In this document: one piece after another, positions 48,482 through 57,831 of the stretch
How positions within the stretch are numbered: the first letter of the stretch is position 1
How the letters are laid out: each line of letters begins with the position of its first letter
Assembly: GCA_029261995.1 (NCBI GenBank)
Contig: JAJDAF010000062.1
Coordinates: forward strand, 1 to 64,000
From: Candidatus Zhuqueibacterota bacterium
GTDB lineage: Bacteria; Zhuqueibacterota; Zhuqueibacteria; Oceanimicrobiales; Oceanimicrobiaceae
DNA length: 64,000 nucleotides
Direction of reading: 5' to 3'
Notes under the pieces: generated by a model
Seen by the model: the letters and a program-made list of their open reading frames with translations, nothing else
The model's database searches: none
Told to the model about the DNA's origin: nothing
Translations under genes and position numbers: made by a program

Positions 48482-48758
48482 CCTCAAAGCCCTGGGGCGG
48501 CGACTTGGGACCATTGTGCATATCCGATGCTGTTGCTGGTGAAGACCAGCTCTGGCAGAAGGTGACAGTCGTAACCTCGGGGAGGGAAAAGGTACAACTG
48601 GAGAACTATTTTGCATTTGCGTAATTTTCACGCTGTCACGGTGGTCGTTCTTCGGGATTGCCTTTCTCTTGCGAGCTTCGTATCTTAATTTCTCGGCCTG
48701 TCAAACCACTTATCAGGCCTCGAAGAATTTACTATCAACAACACCGAGTTAAAAACTA
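48482..48758. terminator. Intergenic region with a GGCCTG/CAGGCC hairpin
   Basis: GGCCTG (48695-48700) and CAGGCC (48714-48719) enclose 13 bases. It is a weak hairpin without a T-run. The rest of the gap shows nothing I can support. Confidence 0.4.
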
Positions 48759-48971
48759 GTGAAAAAATACGCACTGCCAGTCGCGCTATGCCTGTCTCTG
48801 GGATTGGCTCCGTTTGTTCCTGAGCCTCACATCGTCGGTAAGGTTCGCTGGATCCTGGGCGGAGCTGCAGGAATGGAGTGGATGGATTGGGGGGATACCA
48901 TTTGGCACGGCTCACCCTGGATGGTGCTGGTCTCTATTGCCGCGCGCGATCTTTGGAAAAAGCTCTCCTAA
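48759..48971 (+). CDS. Small membrane-associated protein (annotated in relatives as RND-transporter-linked)
   Basis: The 70-residue product starts with GTG (48759): MKKYALPVALCLSLGLAPFV, then PEPHIVGKVRWILGGAAGME, WMDWGDTIWHGSPWMVLVSI. The pattern LAPFxPEPHIxGKxxWxxGG-xxMxxxDWxDxxxHG is one I recognise from short proteins found next to heavy-metal RND pumps in related bacteria. It has one or two membrane segments. No RND gene is in the window. Confidence 0.7.
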   Translation: MKKYALPVALCLSLGLAPFVPEPHIVGKVRWILGGAAGMEWMDWGDTIWHGSPWMVLVSIAARDLWKKLS

Positions 48972-49022
48972 CAAGGGTCGAATTGAATTCCGGCAGTCAG
49001 TGAGCCGGCGGCGGGTGGCCGC

Positions 49023-50195
49023 TCAGGGTAACTCGGAAACAGCACGCTCCAGTTCGCGGACGCGCCGGCTGTCGCCAAAGAGCTTCTTCAGTTGCGCAAT
49101 CGCCAGGCGCGCCTTGGGGCTTTCCTGCTCAGTGATGAGATACTCCGCCCAGCTAAACAGGATGGACCTGAGCCGCTCTCTATCCCGATCATTGAGCGCT
49201 TCGAGCGCGACCATCTCCGCAATCGTCTGACTGGCAAGATGCCAGTTTTTTCTCTCCCAGCCCTTCTTCAGTGTATTGAAAAAAGCCGCCCGCAGATTAC
49301 GTCTCAGCGCGGCATTTTCTGGATGGCGATAAACGCCGTCCGCCAGCACTTCAAAGGCATCATAATAGCGGCCCTGCGCGAAGCACTGCCCTCCCCATTT
49401 GTGATAGAGATTCATTTCAAAATTCACGTTTGAACGCGAATCGCGATTGAAATCCTGAGCTACGAGAACAAGTTCGTAAGCCCTTTCATAGTCACCTCTT
49501 TCTGCTGCAAAGTAGGCCTGATTGTAGGCCAGCAGTCCCAGCAATTCTGTATTGTCGATGGTGCGGCCGTTGCGGTTCTCATGTGCATAGAGTTGGTCGA
49601 GTCCGATTTTGTAGGCCTGGTTCTCGGGATAGAATTGCGCGAGGTAGCGTGAATAAACATCGAGGTTCTGCATGATGTTAAAGCCCATGGGATGGGTGTT
49701 TTCCACAATAACCTGGTCGTCGAAATCGTGGAAAATCGAGTAGACATGCGTCGGCGTTTCGAATGCTTGTGTGGGCCAGCCCATGTCGCTGCAAACCATG
49801 TTGTACAAAATCGTTGATGACACGCAGTTGTACCTCCTGCGCTCAACGATGTCGAGCAAAGTTGTCGCTTCCAGCCGATACTCGTCGTAGAGTGTCGTCC
49901 GAATGTAGTTGAAGATTTTTCTGGCGGAACCTACCGGTTCGTGCGCATCAAAACCGAAGCCTTTGATCTTATCGACAAGACCATCATACCAGGCGACATA
50001 ATATCGCAAGCTGTCCTCTGACCGCACATCGGATAGAATGAATGCGGCTTCAATGGGTTTGAAGTCGTCAAGTTTGTGATCGCTGATATCCGAAAACAGC
50101 CGCCCTGCAAGGCTGCCGGAGTCCTGCGCGAACGCGAACCCGGCGAGGGCGTTGATCAGGAGAAGGAGTGTCGCAGCGCGCACCAAAAATTCCAT
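49023..50195 (-). CDS. Secreted transglutaminase-like protein with helical-repeat C-terminus
   Basis: The product from ATG 50195 has 390 residues. It has a signal peptide (MEFLVRAATLLLLINALAGF AFAQ) and a transglutaminase-like core with Cys in RRRYNCVSSTILYNMVC, His in TPTHVYSIF and an acidic/amide position in VIVENTHPMG. A TPR-like helical tail follows (AYNQAYFAAERGDYERAYEL). The upstream in-frame ATG at 50249 would add 18 residues before the signal peptide and is rejected. It may be a periplasmic peptidase or crosslinker; substrate unknown. Confidence 0.8.
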   Translation of the reverse strand: MEFLVRAATLLLLINALAGFAFAQDSGSLAGRLFSDISDHKLDDFKPIEAAFILSDVRSEDSLRYYVAWYDGLVDKIKGFGFDAHEPVGSARKIFNYIRTTLYDEYRLEATTLLDIVERRRYNCVSSTILYNMVCSDMGWPTQAFETPTHVYSIFHDFDDQVIVENTHPMGFNIMQNLDVYSRYLAQFYPENQAYKIGLDQLYAHENRNGRTIDNTELLGLLAYNQAYFAAERGDYERAYELVLVAQDFNRDSRSNVNFEMNLYHKWGGQCFAQGRYYDAFEVLADGVYRHPENAALRRNLRAAFFNTLKKGWERKNWHLASQTIAEMVALEALNDRDRERLRSILFSWAEYLITEQESPKARLAIAQLKKLFGDSRRVRELERAVSELP

Positions 50196-50282
50196 GTATA
50201 TTGAATAGCAATTTGCCCCCTCCTCAATATAACATGGAGTCGCACCCAAATCAATTCAAAAAAGTGAGACGTCTGACAAAAG

Positions 50283-50325
50283 AAGAAGGCCGTCCCGGTG
50301 CAGTTGCTCACCGGAACGGCCTTAT
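50283..50325 (-). terminator. Strong hairpin terminator of the 26-residue gene
   Basis: On the minus strand AAGGCCGTTCCGGTG and CACCGGGACGGCCTT form a nearly perfect 15-bp stem with an 8-base loop, followed by CTTCTTTTG. It lies 76 bases after the stop of the tiny membrane-peptide gene, upstream of the transglutaminase-like gene. Confidence 0.8.
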
Positions 50326-50400
50326 CGGAGGAAGGAGTAACAAAACTGATTGCCTGATTAGGGCTACTTCTATCAACAAACTCTTTGCGGAAATAATCCG

Positions 50401-50481
50401 CTAAAGTGCGAGAACAACCGCGGCAAGCGCGGCAACAAACAAGAATGCAACTGAGAGCAGAACTTGAACAAGAATGGACAT
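50401..50481 (-). CDS. 26-residue membrane peptide
   Basis: The minus strand encodes MSILVQVLLSVAFLFVAALA followed by AVVLAL, a single hydrophobic helix with no charged residue. GGAGG stands about 5 bases before the ATG, and a strong terminator follows 76 bases downstream, so this looks like a dedicated small transcription unit. Single-helix peptides of this size include type I toxins and small-complex subunits. I do not recognise it. No antisense RNA was identified. Confidence 0.6.
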   Translation of the reverse strand: MSILVQVLLSVAFLFVAALAAVVLAL

Positions 50482-50587
50482 ACAACCTCCAAATGCTGAG
50501 ACACCCCTTGACCCTATTACTAATATAGAACATGACCGACAGCATTTTCTCTCGATGCATTGCGAAAATTTATAGTTGCGATGTGCG

Positions 50588-51706
50588 CTACATATCCAAA
50601 GTAAACTCAAGCAGTTCAAACCGCTTGCCATTTATCTGCAGTTCAAGACGATGCTCGCCAGGATAGAATTTGCGCGTGTTGATCGGCTTGAAAGACCTGC
50701 GCGCACGCAATGTCATGTGGTCTCCTGCCGCTAGCATGACCTTCTTCAGTTTGAAGACTTTTGGAGCCAGCCAGCCGTTTGCTTTCTTGTAGTGAATGAT
50801 ATAATCGACCATCAACGTTTGAGATGATTCGCTGGTTGAGACGATTTCAAATGCAAACTCAAGTGCCGCTCCGACCGGCACAACGCGATCGCGTACTCTG
50901 AGATTCTCTACGCGGATTTCAGGCTCGGGCGCAAATCCAAGAAGCGCCAAAGCACCCGGGTGGCCCTGCTTGAGCAGAGTACGCAGAGCGTGTTTTACCA
51001 GCCAACGTGTGTCGGGATCGTCGCGCTCGCTCCAACGCGTGAGCGTCTCAACGACGATATCAGGATTGTCTTTCGAAATGTCGTTGAGATTGTTCGCGAC
51101 CGACCGCCGCACATACAGCTCAGAGTCAAACTTGAGTTTCTCAAGCAGAGCGAGCACGGGAGACGGATCTTGTTGAAAACCGGGCAGTCGTCCTGCCAAC
51201 GGCAGCCTCGGTCGTGTGCCTTCCGAGACCAGTCTGCGCACATGCAGGTTGTCGTCGTGCGCCCACACCCGCAGCCGTGCCAGTGTTGCTTGCGGGTATT
51301 GCTTTAGAAACGGTCGAATCGGACTCTCGGATGAAAAACGTTTTGTGATTTCATACAGCGCGGACATCGACAGTTCGAAGTCGTTCAAACCATAGCTGGC
51401 TACGTAAGAGCCGATTGGCATGTAGTATAAAACATCCCAACCACTGAGTTCGGGTTTACCAAGCTCTGGGCCAAATGACCTGACCAAAATATCGATGGCA
51501 GCCGGATAATCGTCTGGCAAGAACTCATGCAGAGCGGTAGCCACCGCCGCGGAACGGTCGTTGAAGCTCAAAGCTGCCAGACCGGGAATGACGCGCTGCA
51601 CAAATCCAGCGGAATCGAACTCTGGCCACACGGCCTCAATGTTCTGCGCCATGCGTCCTACCAAGTCCGCATTGATGACCTCACGCAGCAGAAATCCTTC
51701 TTTCAT
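50588..51706 (-). CDS. DNA alkylation repair protein, AlkC-like
   Basis: From ATG 51706 the product has 372 residues. It has a HEAT-like repeat part (AVATALHEFLPDDYPAAIDI, ARLRVWAHDDNLHVRRLVSE, YVRRSVANNLNDISKDNPDI, DTRWLVKHALRTLL) and a C-terminal Ig-like domain (VVPVGAALEFAFEIVSTSES ... YPGEHRLELQINGKRFEL). A HEAT-plus-Ig layout is what distinguishes AlkC from AlkD among alkyl-purine glycosylases. It should release N3/N7-alkylated purines. It is last in a minus-strand run after the M28 and M14 genes. Confidence 0.88.
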   Translation of the reverse strand: MKEGFLLREVINADLVGRMAQNIEAVWPEFDSAGFVQRVIPGLAALSFNDRSAAVATALHEFLPDDYPAAIDILVRSFGPELGKPELSGWDVLYYMPIGSYVASYGLNDFELSMSALYEITKRFSSESPIRPFLKQYPQATLARLRVWAHDDNLHVRRLVSEGTRPRLPLAGRLPGFQQDPSPVLALLEKLKFDSELYVRRSVANNLNDISKDNPDIVVETLTRWSERDDPDTRWLVKHALRTLLKQGHPGALALLGFAPEPEIRVENLRVRDRVVPVGAALEFAFEIVSTSESSQTLMVDYIIHYKKANGWLAPKVFKLKKVMLAAGDHMTLRARRSFKPINTRKFYPGEHRLELQINGKRFELLEFTLDM

Positions 51707-51819
51707 TGTGTGCCTCTTTCGGATAAGGGTAAAGTGGTGGAAGTCTGGCTCCAAGTGGCGGGACCGCCACCTGAGAGTGGGGTTGAAGGCAAAACCAACG
51801 ATGGCAGCCGGCGTTTGAA

Positions 51820-54405
51820 CTACAAGACTCGTTCTTGGGACCGCCCGAGAAAAATTCCGTTGAACAGGAACTTGAACGTGGCCAGGGTTTGTGCCCGGTA
51901 CTGAGGTCGAATTCCTATTAGGACCACTCGCCCCTCTCCCATGGGTATGCTCAGCACAGCGGACATCCCGGCAGCAACGTCCGAAACATTTCGACCAGAG
52001 GCTGTGGACGAGCCGGTTGCGGAAAACACCGCCGCAACGCCGGTGCGACGCTGCCAGGCGTTCGGTCGCAAAACAGGACCATTCACAATAACCCCAAACA
52101 CCGTTGCTGGCATGCCGTATGCCAGCGGCTCATCACCATCAACCCGCAATTGAACCAAGCGAGCTTCATCGTTCATTTCTTCGGCTGCTGACACCTGCAT
52201 CTCCTCGACCGGCAGGCCGAAATGTTCGATTGCCAGACGGCAGGCCTCGCCGAACGCGATCAATGTACCGCCCTTTCTGACGAAACTCGCCAGATTCTCT
52301 ACACCTCGGTCGGAAATGCCCCCGAGATAGGAGCGTGGTACCTGTGGCTCGTACATCTTTGGCCTCGTCCGACGCCAGCCGTGAATGATCTTATTGGCAG
52401 ACATAGCGGGCAAAATCACGACGTCGAAATCGCCTCGCAAATCACTGTTGCGTACTTTTGGACTGAAGATGGTCTCATAGTCGAACTCGAACTCATCCAG
52501 AACAAACCGTGTCCAGCCTTCATCCGGAGTTGGTCGCCAGGGCTGAAGCAGGCCCACTCTTGGCAGACGCAGGCGGATTGCCTTTCTGCCGGCGAAACGA
52601 CCCTTCACCTGGCGGATATCGACTGAAAATTCGCGTGCAAGCATGTCCATCCTGCCAGCAGGCACCTCGTTGGCGGGCAAATACACCGTGCCGGGCGGAT
52701 AGGAGATGCCGTTCACATCAAACGGCTCTTGCAGCCAATAGACCTTCTTGCTATGAAGAAGAAGTCGGTTGACAACGGAGGAGATCGCATTCGACTCCGG
52801 CCGAAGAAGGTAGTCACCGTTGACCATGAGGCCCAGCTTCTTCAACGGCGGTGCAATGCGAAGTTTCATTTGCAGAGCAGCAGAAATGGGAGCATCGATG
52901 CGAACCACCCTCACGCCCGACAGGAACGGTATTCGGGAAATCGAACTGGCAGGAAGTGTGGCCTCAGCTTGAGAAGGACTGGTGCCTTTCAATACGGAAC
53001 TGGCCGGACCAAGCAAGTGACGCGCGAACCGACCAAACGCCTGCGCAACCAGGATGACAGAATCACCCTTCTTCAATGAAAACCGGTCTGCCACGAAATC
53101 ATCGGTGCTCTGGTGAATCTGAACACCCTGCCGCTGGAGCAATTGCAGGAGCCGCACTGCTGCACTTTGATCGTGTTGCTCAGCCGGAATTACGTAGGCG
53201 TAGGGGAACCCCTGTTTGCCTTCTTCGATGTCATCGAGATTTGCGCGACAGAATTGATAGATGAGCGATTCACGGTGTTCCGAGACCGCTCTCAACATCA
53301 TCTGGATCGACGCAAGTTCGTATTTGACGATGTCGTCCTGCCGCCACCAGCCTCCGTCCCAGCTTCCTGTTTCGGCGAGGGGCTGTGACGGTGCTGCGCG
53401 CGGGACGCTACTCCGCGGGAAAAACAGTGGCGAAGCAACGTTGACATTGGCTACCAGCGAGAGAACTGCGATCTGATTGTGCAGGGAGGCATTTCCAGGA
53501 AGTGCCCCATCAAGAGGCAGCCAGTCTGTATGCCAGGCTGCAATCCCCGGCAGGTCGCGTTGCTGTTGAATTGCCGCAAGAAAACCTGCGGACGCGGCAC
53601 TTGATTCCGGCGGTCCGGCCGAGTGGCGATTTGATGGATTAATCAACACTCTCAAACGAGCATCCTGTGCTCGAACTTCACGCTGTTCATAAACGACCTC
53701 AGGAAACCAGGTCTGGTAGATTTCCCGCGCAACCATCCGGTTCTCTGGCAAGTTTAGCCCTGACCAATCGAGCAGATACTCATCACCGGCCACTGGATGG
53801 GAAAGGCGGGTCAGCGGACTTGCTTCATGGTCCGTGCCACGGTAGCGCATGTACCAGTCAGAAACGCGTTGCAGACCATCCGGGTTCATGCACGGCACGA
53901 TATGAATGAGAACATGGTCAAGCATACTCAGCTTCGCGGAATCCCGCGTAGCAGCCAGGTTATAGGCGAGTTTTGCTCCGACCTGAGTGGATGCAATGCC
54001 ATCTGAAGTTGCATTCAAAATGATCGCCGCAACCGCGACATTTTCTCTGGCGAGCTGTCGAGCGTCATCATCGGTCAGGTGAGCCGGATTTGCAGCTTGT
54101 AGCTGAAGATTCTTTATCCTTGCAAGATTCTTGAGATTGTGTTCTGAGGAGATGGTGACCATAAGAAAGGGGTTGCCGCCGCTTGTTTCCCCAAGCTCCT
54201 GGAGATTCACACGCTCGGATTCTTTGGCCAGCATTTCGTAAAAAGCGACCAACTCTGGCCAGGTGACGATATTTCCGTCATCGCCAATCTTGCGCCCGAA
54301 AAAATCCGAAGGCGGCTGAATCTGACTATGCAGTGACGGGACAGAAATCAGCAGCAGCAAGCCGACTGAGAGTGTAATGTACCAGGTGACGTTTGGGCGT
54401 TTCAT
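51820..54405 (-). CDS. M14-family metallocarboxypeptidase-like protein, zinc ligands lost
   Basis: The 861-residue product has a signal peptide (YITLSVGLLLLISVPSLHSQ), a zinc-carboxypeptidase-like N-terminal domain (about 30-330), and a long C-terminal part with a class-I amidotransferase-like region (FDVVILPAMSANKIIHGWRR ... GGISDRGVENLASFVRKGGT). In homologues the zinc ligands are in SIHATEIAS (His, Glu) and AGHDDNRDW (His). Here the aligned text reads ATSDGIAST and AGDEYLLDW. All three are replaced, so it is most likely a pseudoenzyme. It starts 45 bases after the M28 gene. Confidence 0.85.
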   Translation of the reverse strand: MKRPNVTWYITLSVGLLLLISVPSLHSQIQPPSDFFGRKIGDDGNIVTWPELVAFYEMLAKESERVNLQELGETSGGNPFLMVTISSEHNLKNLARIKNLQLQAANPAHLTDDDARQLARENVAVAAIILNATSDGIASTQVGAKLAYNLAATRDSAKLSMLDHVLIHIVPCMNPDGLQRVSDWYMRYRGTDHEASPLTRLSHPVAGDEYLLDWSGLNLPENRMVAREIYQTWFPEVVYEQREVRAQDARLRVLINPSNRHSAGPPESSAASAGFLAAIQQQRDLPGIAAWHTDWLPLDGALPGNASLHNQIAVLSLVANVNVASPLFFPRSSVPRAAPSQPLAETGSWDGGWWRQDDIVKYELASIQMMLRAVSEHRESLIYQFCRANLDDIEEGKQGFPYAYVIPAEQHDQSAAVRLLQLLQRQGVQIHQSTDDFVADRFSLKKGDSVILVAQAFGRFARHLLGPASSVLKGTSPSQAEATLPASSISRIPFLSGVRVVRIDAPISAALQMKLRIAPPLKKLGLMVNGDYLLRPESNAISSVVNRLLLHSKKVYWLQEPFDVNGISYPPGTVYLPANEVPAGRMDMLAREFSVDIRQVKGRFAGRKAIRLRLPRVGLLQPWRPTPDEGWTRFVLDEFEFDYETIFSPKVRNSDLRGDFDVVILPAMSANKIIHGWRRTRPKMYEPQVPRSYLGGISDRGVENLASFVRKGGTLIAFGEACRLAIEHFGLPVEEMQVSAAEEMNDEARLVQLRVDGDEPLAYGMPATVFGVIVNGPVLRPNAWQRRTGVAAVFSATGSSTASGRNVSDVAAGMSAVLSIPMGEGRVVLIGIRPQYRAQTLATFKFLFNGIFLGRSQERVL

Positions 54406-54450
54406 CTCTTCCGTTTGAATTCAGAAATGCAGGTAGAGCAGCAGCCGGAC

Positions 54451-56106
54451 CTACCGAGGAGCTGTTGCGGCCTGGGCCGGTGCAGACATCGGGCGATTTC
54501 GCCACACCGGCGACCCGCTCGAATTGGCTAGAGACAATGTTGTTTTCAAAGCGAATCTGGCAAGCTGAACTGTGCCTGCGAGACTCCACTGCGGGTCAAA
54601 TTCGTCATTTACTGTGTGATAGCGATTCTTTGTGTAATCTTGCCGATCCTGCAATCCCCAAGCCGGCTCCTGGCCATAATACTGATGCCCGGAATTCAAA
54701 TAGATGGCAGGTATGCCGAGGCGGGCAAAGCTGAATTGGTCTGAAAGAAAAAAGGCGCCCCGCTCCGGCACCGGATCCGGTGAGATGCGGACGTTCATTT
54801 CATATGCAACCTGCTCGACAACATCGATAATGGACGAACGCTCCGCGCCAATTGCAAGCATATCTTTAGTCGCGCCAAGCACGTTCACCGCATCCACATT
54901 GATGTTTGCAACTGAAAGCGCCAGGGGCCAAACCGGATTCTCGACGTAGTACTGGGAACCGAGCAAACCAGATTCCTTGGCGGTGACAGCGATGAAAAGT
55001 ACAGAACGTTTGGGCCTAATCGGGCTAAGGGCCAAAGCCCTGGCCATTGCAAGAAGCGTGGCCGTACCCGAAGCATTGTCGATGGCGCCATTGTAAATGG
55101 TATCTTCAGGTCCGGGGCCGCTATCGCCAAGATGGTCATAATGGCTGGTAAGAACAACGCACTGCTTCTTCAGGTCGAAGTCGTCTCCGGGGACAACGGC
55201 AAGCACATTCTGAGTTTCCAGCTCACGAATCTCATTCCTGATTGTGAAAGCGACCCGCAAGCTCAGGTCAATCGGAGCAAACGCCGAGGAACGGGCCTGG
55301 GCAATCAGAGAATCAAGTTGAAGCCCACCTGCAGCCAGAATCGACCGCGCTTTGTCTTCGTTGATCCAGGCGCGCAGGGGCAGCAAGTAAACATTGTCTT
55401 GAGCCGGAATGTGAAAGCGCTCATCCGAAACCGAGTTTTGGACAACGTCCCAATCATGGCCTGTTGATTCAGTTGTGTGAATCAGAATAAGTCCATCCGC
55501 TCCGTGGCGTGCCGCCTCTTCAAATTTGTAGATCCATCGGCCATAATAGGTCAAGGCAGGTCCCGCAAAAAATGACTCGTCCCGGGAGGGCGGCTCATTG
55601 ACCAGTCCCAGGAGAATCTTGCCAGTAACATCAATGTCTTCATAATCGTTCCAGCCAAACTCCGGAGCATCCACACCATAGCCGACAAAAATGACGTCCT
55701 TGTTGCGCATGGAAACAAGCTTCTGTTCAATGCGCGTCGATGCCACAAACTCGCGCCCAGGTGAAAGCTGCCAGAAACCGCCGAATCCACGCACTTGGAT
55801 GAACGATGTCGACTTGATGCCGACCAGGTTGACAGTTTGAAAATAGCTTGAATCGCCGACTGCCGGCTCCAGGCCCGCCTCCTGAAACTGAGCCGCGATG
55901 TATCGGGCAGCCAGTTCCTCCCCGGGGCTGCCCGGCGCCCGGCCGGCCATGCTGTCATCCGAGAGTATTTTCAAGTGAGCACGAATTTCCTGGGCGCTGA
56001 TGGCGCCATCAAGCCTGCCAACGTCCTCAGGCGACCGACAGCCCCAAAATACAAGGATCCCAAGGAGGACAATCAGACTCCACAAATCACACAGCATTCG
56101 GTTCAC
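54451..56106 (-). CDS. M28-family metallopeptidase with PA domain
   Basis: The 551-residue product has a lipoprotein signal (VLLGILVFWGC, Cys23), a lid/PA domain (about 90-260: MRNKDVIFVGYGVDAPEFGW, GRWIYKFEEAARHGADGLIL) and the peptidase core. The zinc site is complete: TSHYDHLGD (His), GAIDNASGTA (bridging Asp), TAKESGLLGS (catalytic Glu then Glu), NINVDAVN (Asp) and RYHTVNDEF (His). It is an envelope aminopeptidase-type enzyme. An active M28 followed directly by an inactive M14 relative suggests the two proteins work as a pair. Confidence 0.92.
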   Translation of the reverse strand: MNRMLCDLWSLIVLLGILVFWGCRSPEDVGRLDGAISAQEIRAHLKILSDDSMAGRAPGSPGEELAARYIAAQFQEAGLEPAVGDSSYFQTVNLVGIKSTSFIQVRGFGGFWQLSPGREFVASTRIEQKLVSMRNKDVIFVGYGVDAPEFGWNDYEDIDVTGKILLGLVNEPPSRDESFFAGPALTYYGRWIYKFEEAARHGADGLILIHTTESTGHDWDVVQNSVSDERFHIPAQDNVYLLPLRAWINEDKARSILAAGGLQLDSLIAQARSSAFAPIDLSLRVAFTIRNEIRELETQNVLAVVPGDDFDLKKQCVVLTSHYDHLGDSGPGPEDTIYNGAIDNASGTATLLAMARALALSPIRPKRSVLFIAVTAKESGLLGSQYYVENPVWPLALSVANINVDAVNVLGATKDMLAIGAERSSIIDVVEQVAYEMNVRISPDPVPERGAFFLSDQFSFARLGIPAIYLNSGHQYYGQEPAWGLQDRQDYTKNRYHTVNDEFDPQWSLAGTVQLARFALKTTLSLANSSGSPVWRNRPMSAPAQAATAPR

Positions 56107-56152
56107 TCACATCTCCTTCCTGACAAGAATGCCCCAACCCGGAGCAGATAAC

Positions 56153-57262
56153 CTAATTCGCAACTTCAGGTGGTGGTTGTTTTCTGGAAATGACGGCACT
56201 CGTCTCCGTTGCACACCACACGCCAGGCAAGACAGCACCACAAACGCACCGGCCGTTTAAGATATTGTTTTTGAGAACACGAAACCCCGAGCGGACGATG
56301 GCCTTTTTCTTACAGAATGGACACACGGTGTCCTCCAAATCCGCGACCCTGCCAGGGCAATTGCCTGCGTAGACAAAATTCAAACCCGCGTTGAATCCAA
56401 TCTCTGCAGCATGCCTCAACAGGGTTGCCGGGGTGTTCTCCGGTTCGGTCATCCTGTAACTCTTCCGAAACGCGGTGACATGCCACGGAATATCCGGTGA
56501 CACGTTGGCGACAAATGCGGCAATATCCTGAATCTCTGCGTCCGAATCATTGAAGCCCGGGACCAACAGCGTCACGACTTCGACCCACAGGCCAAGCCCA
56601 AAAGCCAACTGAATGGTGTCAAGAACGGTTTGCAGAACTCCGCCTAACTTTCGGTAGTTCCGGTCTTGAAACGATTTTAGATCTATCTTGAACAGATCGG
56701 TGTGAGGACGGATATAGTCCAGAACTTCAGGCGTGGCGTTGCCATTTGAGACGAATCCCGTCAGAAAACCCTTCTGCCTGGCAACTTTGAACACCTGCAT
56801 CGCCCACTCACTGGTAATCAGTGGCTCGTTGTAACTGCTTACGACAACTCTGGCGTGCTGGCGACTGGCGAACTCAACCAGACCTTCAGCGGTTGTAGCA
56901 CGTGGTGTAACCCCTGCGTCGTCGTCCTGCAATGCTTGCGATGTCAGCCAGTTTTGACAATAAGCGCAGTGATAATCGCAACCCAGCATTCCGAAAGTAG
57001 CGGCAGACGCGCCGGGTAACACATGGTAAAAAGGCTTCTTTTCAATGGGATCGCATTGAAGTCCGGCGACATAATTGGCGGGTACATGCAGAACACCGCC
57101 ACGGTTCTGCCGCACCCGGCATGTGCCGCTACGGCGGTCCTTGATCAGGCACCGATGGCCACAGGCATAACATGTCAAGCTGTCGTCTGGATGACGTTGG
57201 TAGAGTTCTCCCGCGATGGTGTGGGTGTTCAGGTAATCTTTGAGTGTGCGCGCCGCGCTCAT
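56153..57262 (-). CDS. amrS: Radical SAM enzyme of the AmmeMemoRadiSam system
   Basis: The 369-residue product has N-terminal Cys motifs CYACGHRCLIKDRRSGTCRV, the radical SAM cluster CDYHCAYCQN (about 95-104), VVSSYNEPLITSEWA, FVSNGNATPEVL, KIDLKSFQDRNYRKLGG, HVTAFRKSYRM and a C-terminal CPFCKKKAIVR zinc-like site. AmrS proteins usually occur with AmmeMemo (Memo-like and AMMECR1) partners, absent from the window. Its substrate is not established. It lies 46 bases upstream of the M28 gene, on the same strand. Confidence 0.92.
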   Translation of the reverse strand: MSAARTLKDYLNTHTIAGELYQRHPDDSLTCYACGHRCLIKDRRSGTCRVRQNRGGVLHVPANYVAGLQCDPIEKKPFYHVLPGASAATFGMLGCDYHCAYCQNWLTSQALQDDDAGVTPRATTAEGLVEFASRQHARVVVSSYNEPLITSEWAMQVFKVARQKGFLTGFVSNGNATPEVLDYIRPHTDLFKIDLKSFQDRNYRKLGGVLQTVLDTIQLAFGLGLWVEVVTLLVPGFNDSDAEIQDIAAFVANVSPDIPWHVTAFRKSYRMTEPENTPATLLRHAAEIGFNAGLNFVYAGNCPGRVADLEDTVCPFCKKKAIVRSGFRVLKNNILNGRCVCGAVLPGVWCATETSAVISRKQPPPEVAN

Positions 57263-57387
57263 GGCGTCGTTCGAGTGCCTAGGAGGAAGCTGCTACGGCT
57301 CGGCAAAATAACTGCGTGACCGTCACGGGCGCAGAGCCGGCAAAAATGTTACGGCAAACAATAGAAACAGAATATCCGAAGGGCCCT

Positions 57388-57717
57388 TTAAACGACCTGG
57401 GTCACCTCGTTATTCGCAGGACGATAGTTAGCTTGAATGAGTTGAATCAGCCCGCGACGTATTCTCTGCGGACTCACTGAAATGATCTCACAACACTTTT
57501 CAAACGAGAAGATATATTCTGCGTTCTTTTCTTCGAAAATCCAGAATTTTGCGCTACGGAAATTCTTTTCGAGCTGGCTTAATTCATGGTCCTGACCTTT
57601 GGCGCGCAACCGCCCTATTTTATGAGGATTGTTCCCATCGATATAGTCCTTTACGGCTCTCAGAATAACAGAGACTATCAATTTACGTTCTGTAACTTGA
57701 TTTCCTCTCTTCTCCAT
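57388..57717 (-). CDS. Small helix-turn-helix-like protein, unknown role
   Basis: The 109-residue product begins MEKRGNQVTERKLIVSVILR and ends in FSFEKCCEIISVSPQRIRRG, a pattern (SARxWIF...SFExxCxxLxxxPxxIRRxL) I know from short hypothetical proteins of related genomes and which resembles a helix-turn-helix at the C-terminus. It stands alone, about 125 bases before amrS. A GAGG stretch (GACGAGGAAAAC) precedes the ATG. Regulator function is inference. Confidence 0.65.
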   Translation of the reverse strand: MEKRGNQVTERKLIVSVILRAVKDYIDGNNPHKIGRLRAKGQDHELSQLEKNFRSAKFWIFEEKNAEYIFSFEKCCEIISVSPQRIRRGLIQLIQANYRPANNEVTQVV

Positions 57718-57777
57718 GTTTTCCTCGTCCTTATGTGTGGGTTAACGTTGAAAGTTCAGGGGTACAGGAGGGGAGGG

Positions 57778-57831
57778 CTACGTTGGGTCGGTCACGAATT
57801 GCAGTCCGGACTTAAGATATGAACTAATCAT
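57778..57831 (-). CDS. Possible 17-codon leader ORF
   Basis: On the minus strand AAGGGAG, 5-6 bases before an ATG, starts MISSYLKSGLQFVTDPT and a stop, 60 bases before the 109-residue gene. The A+T-rich stretch just upstream (57840-57920) could be the promoter. It might be a leader peptide, or chance. Confidence 0.3.
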   Translation of the reverse strand: MISSYLKSGLQFVTDPT

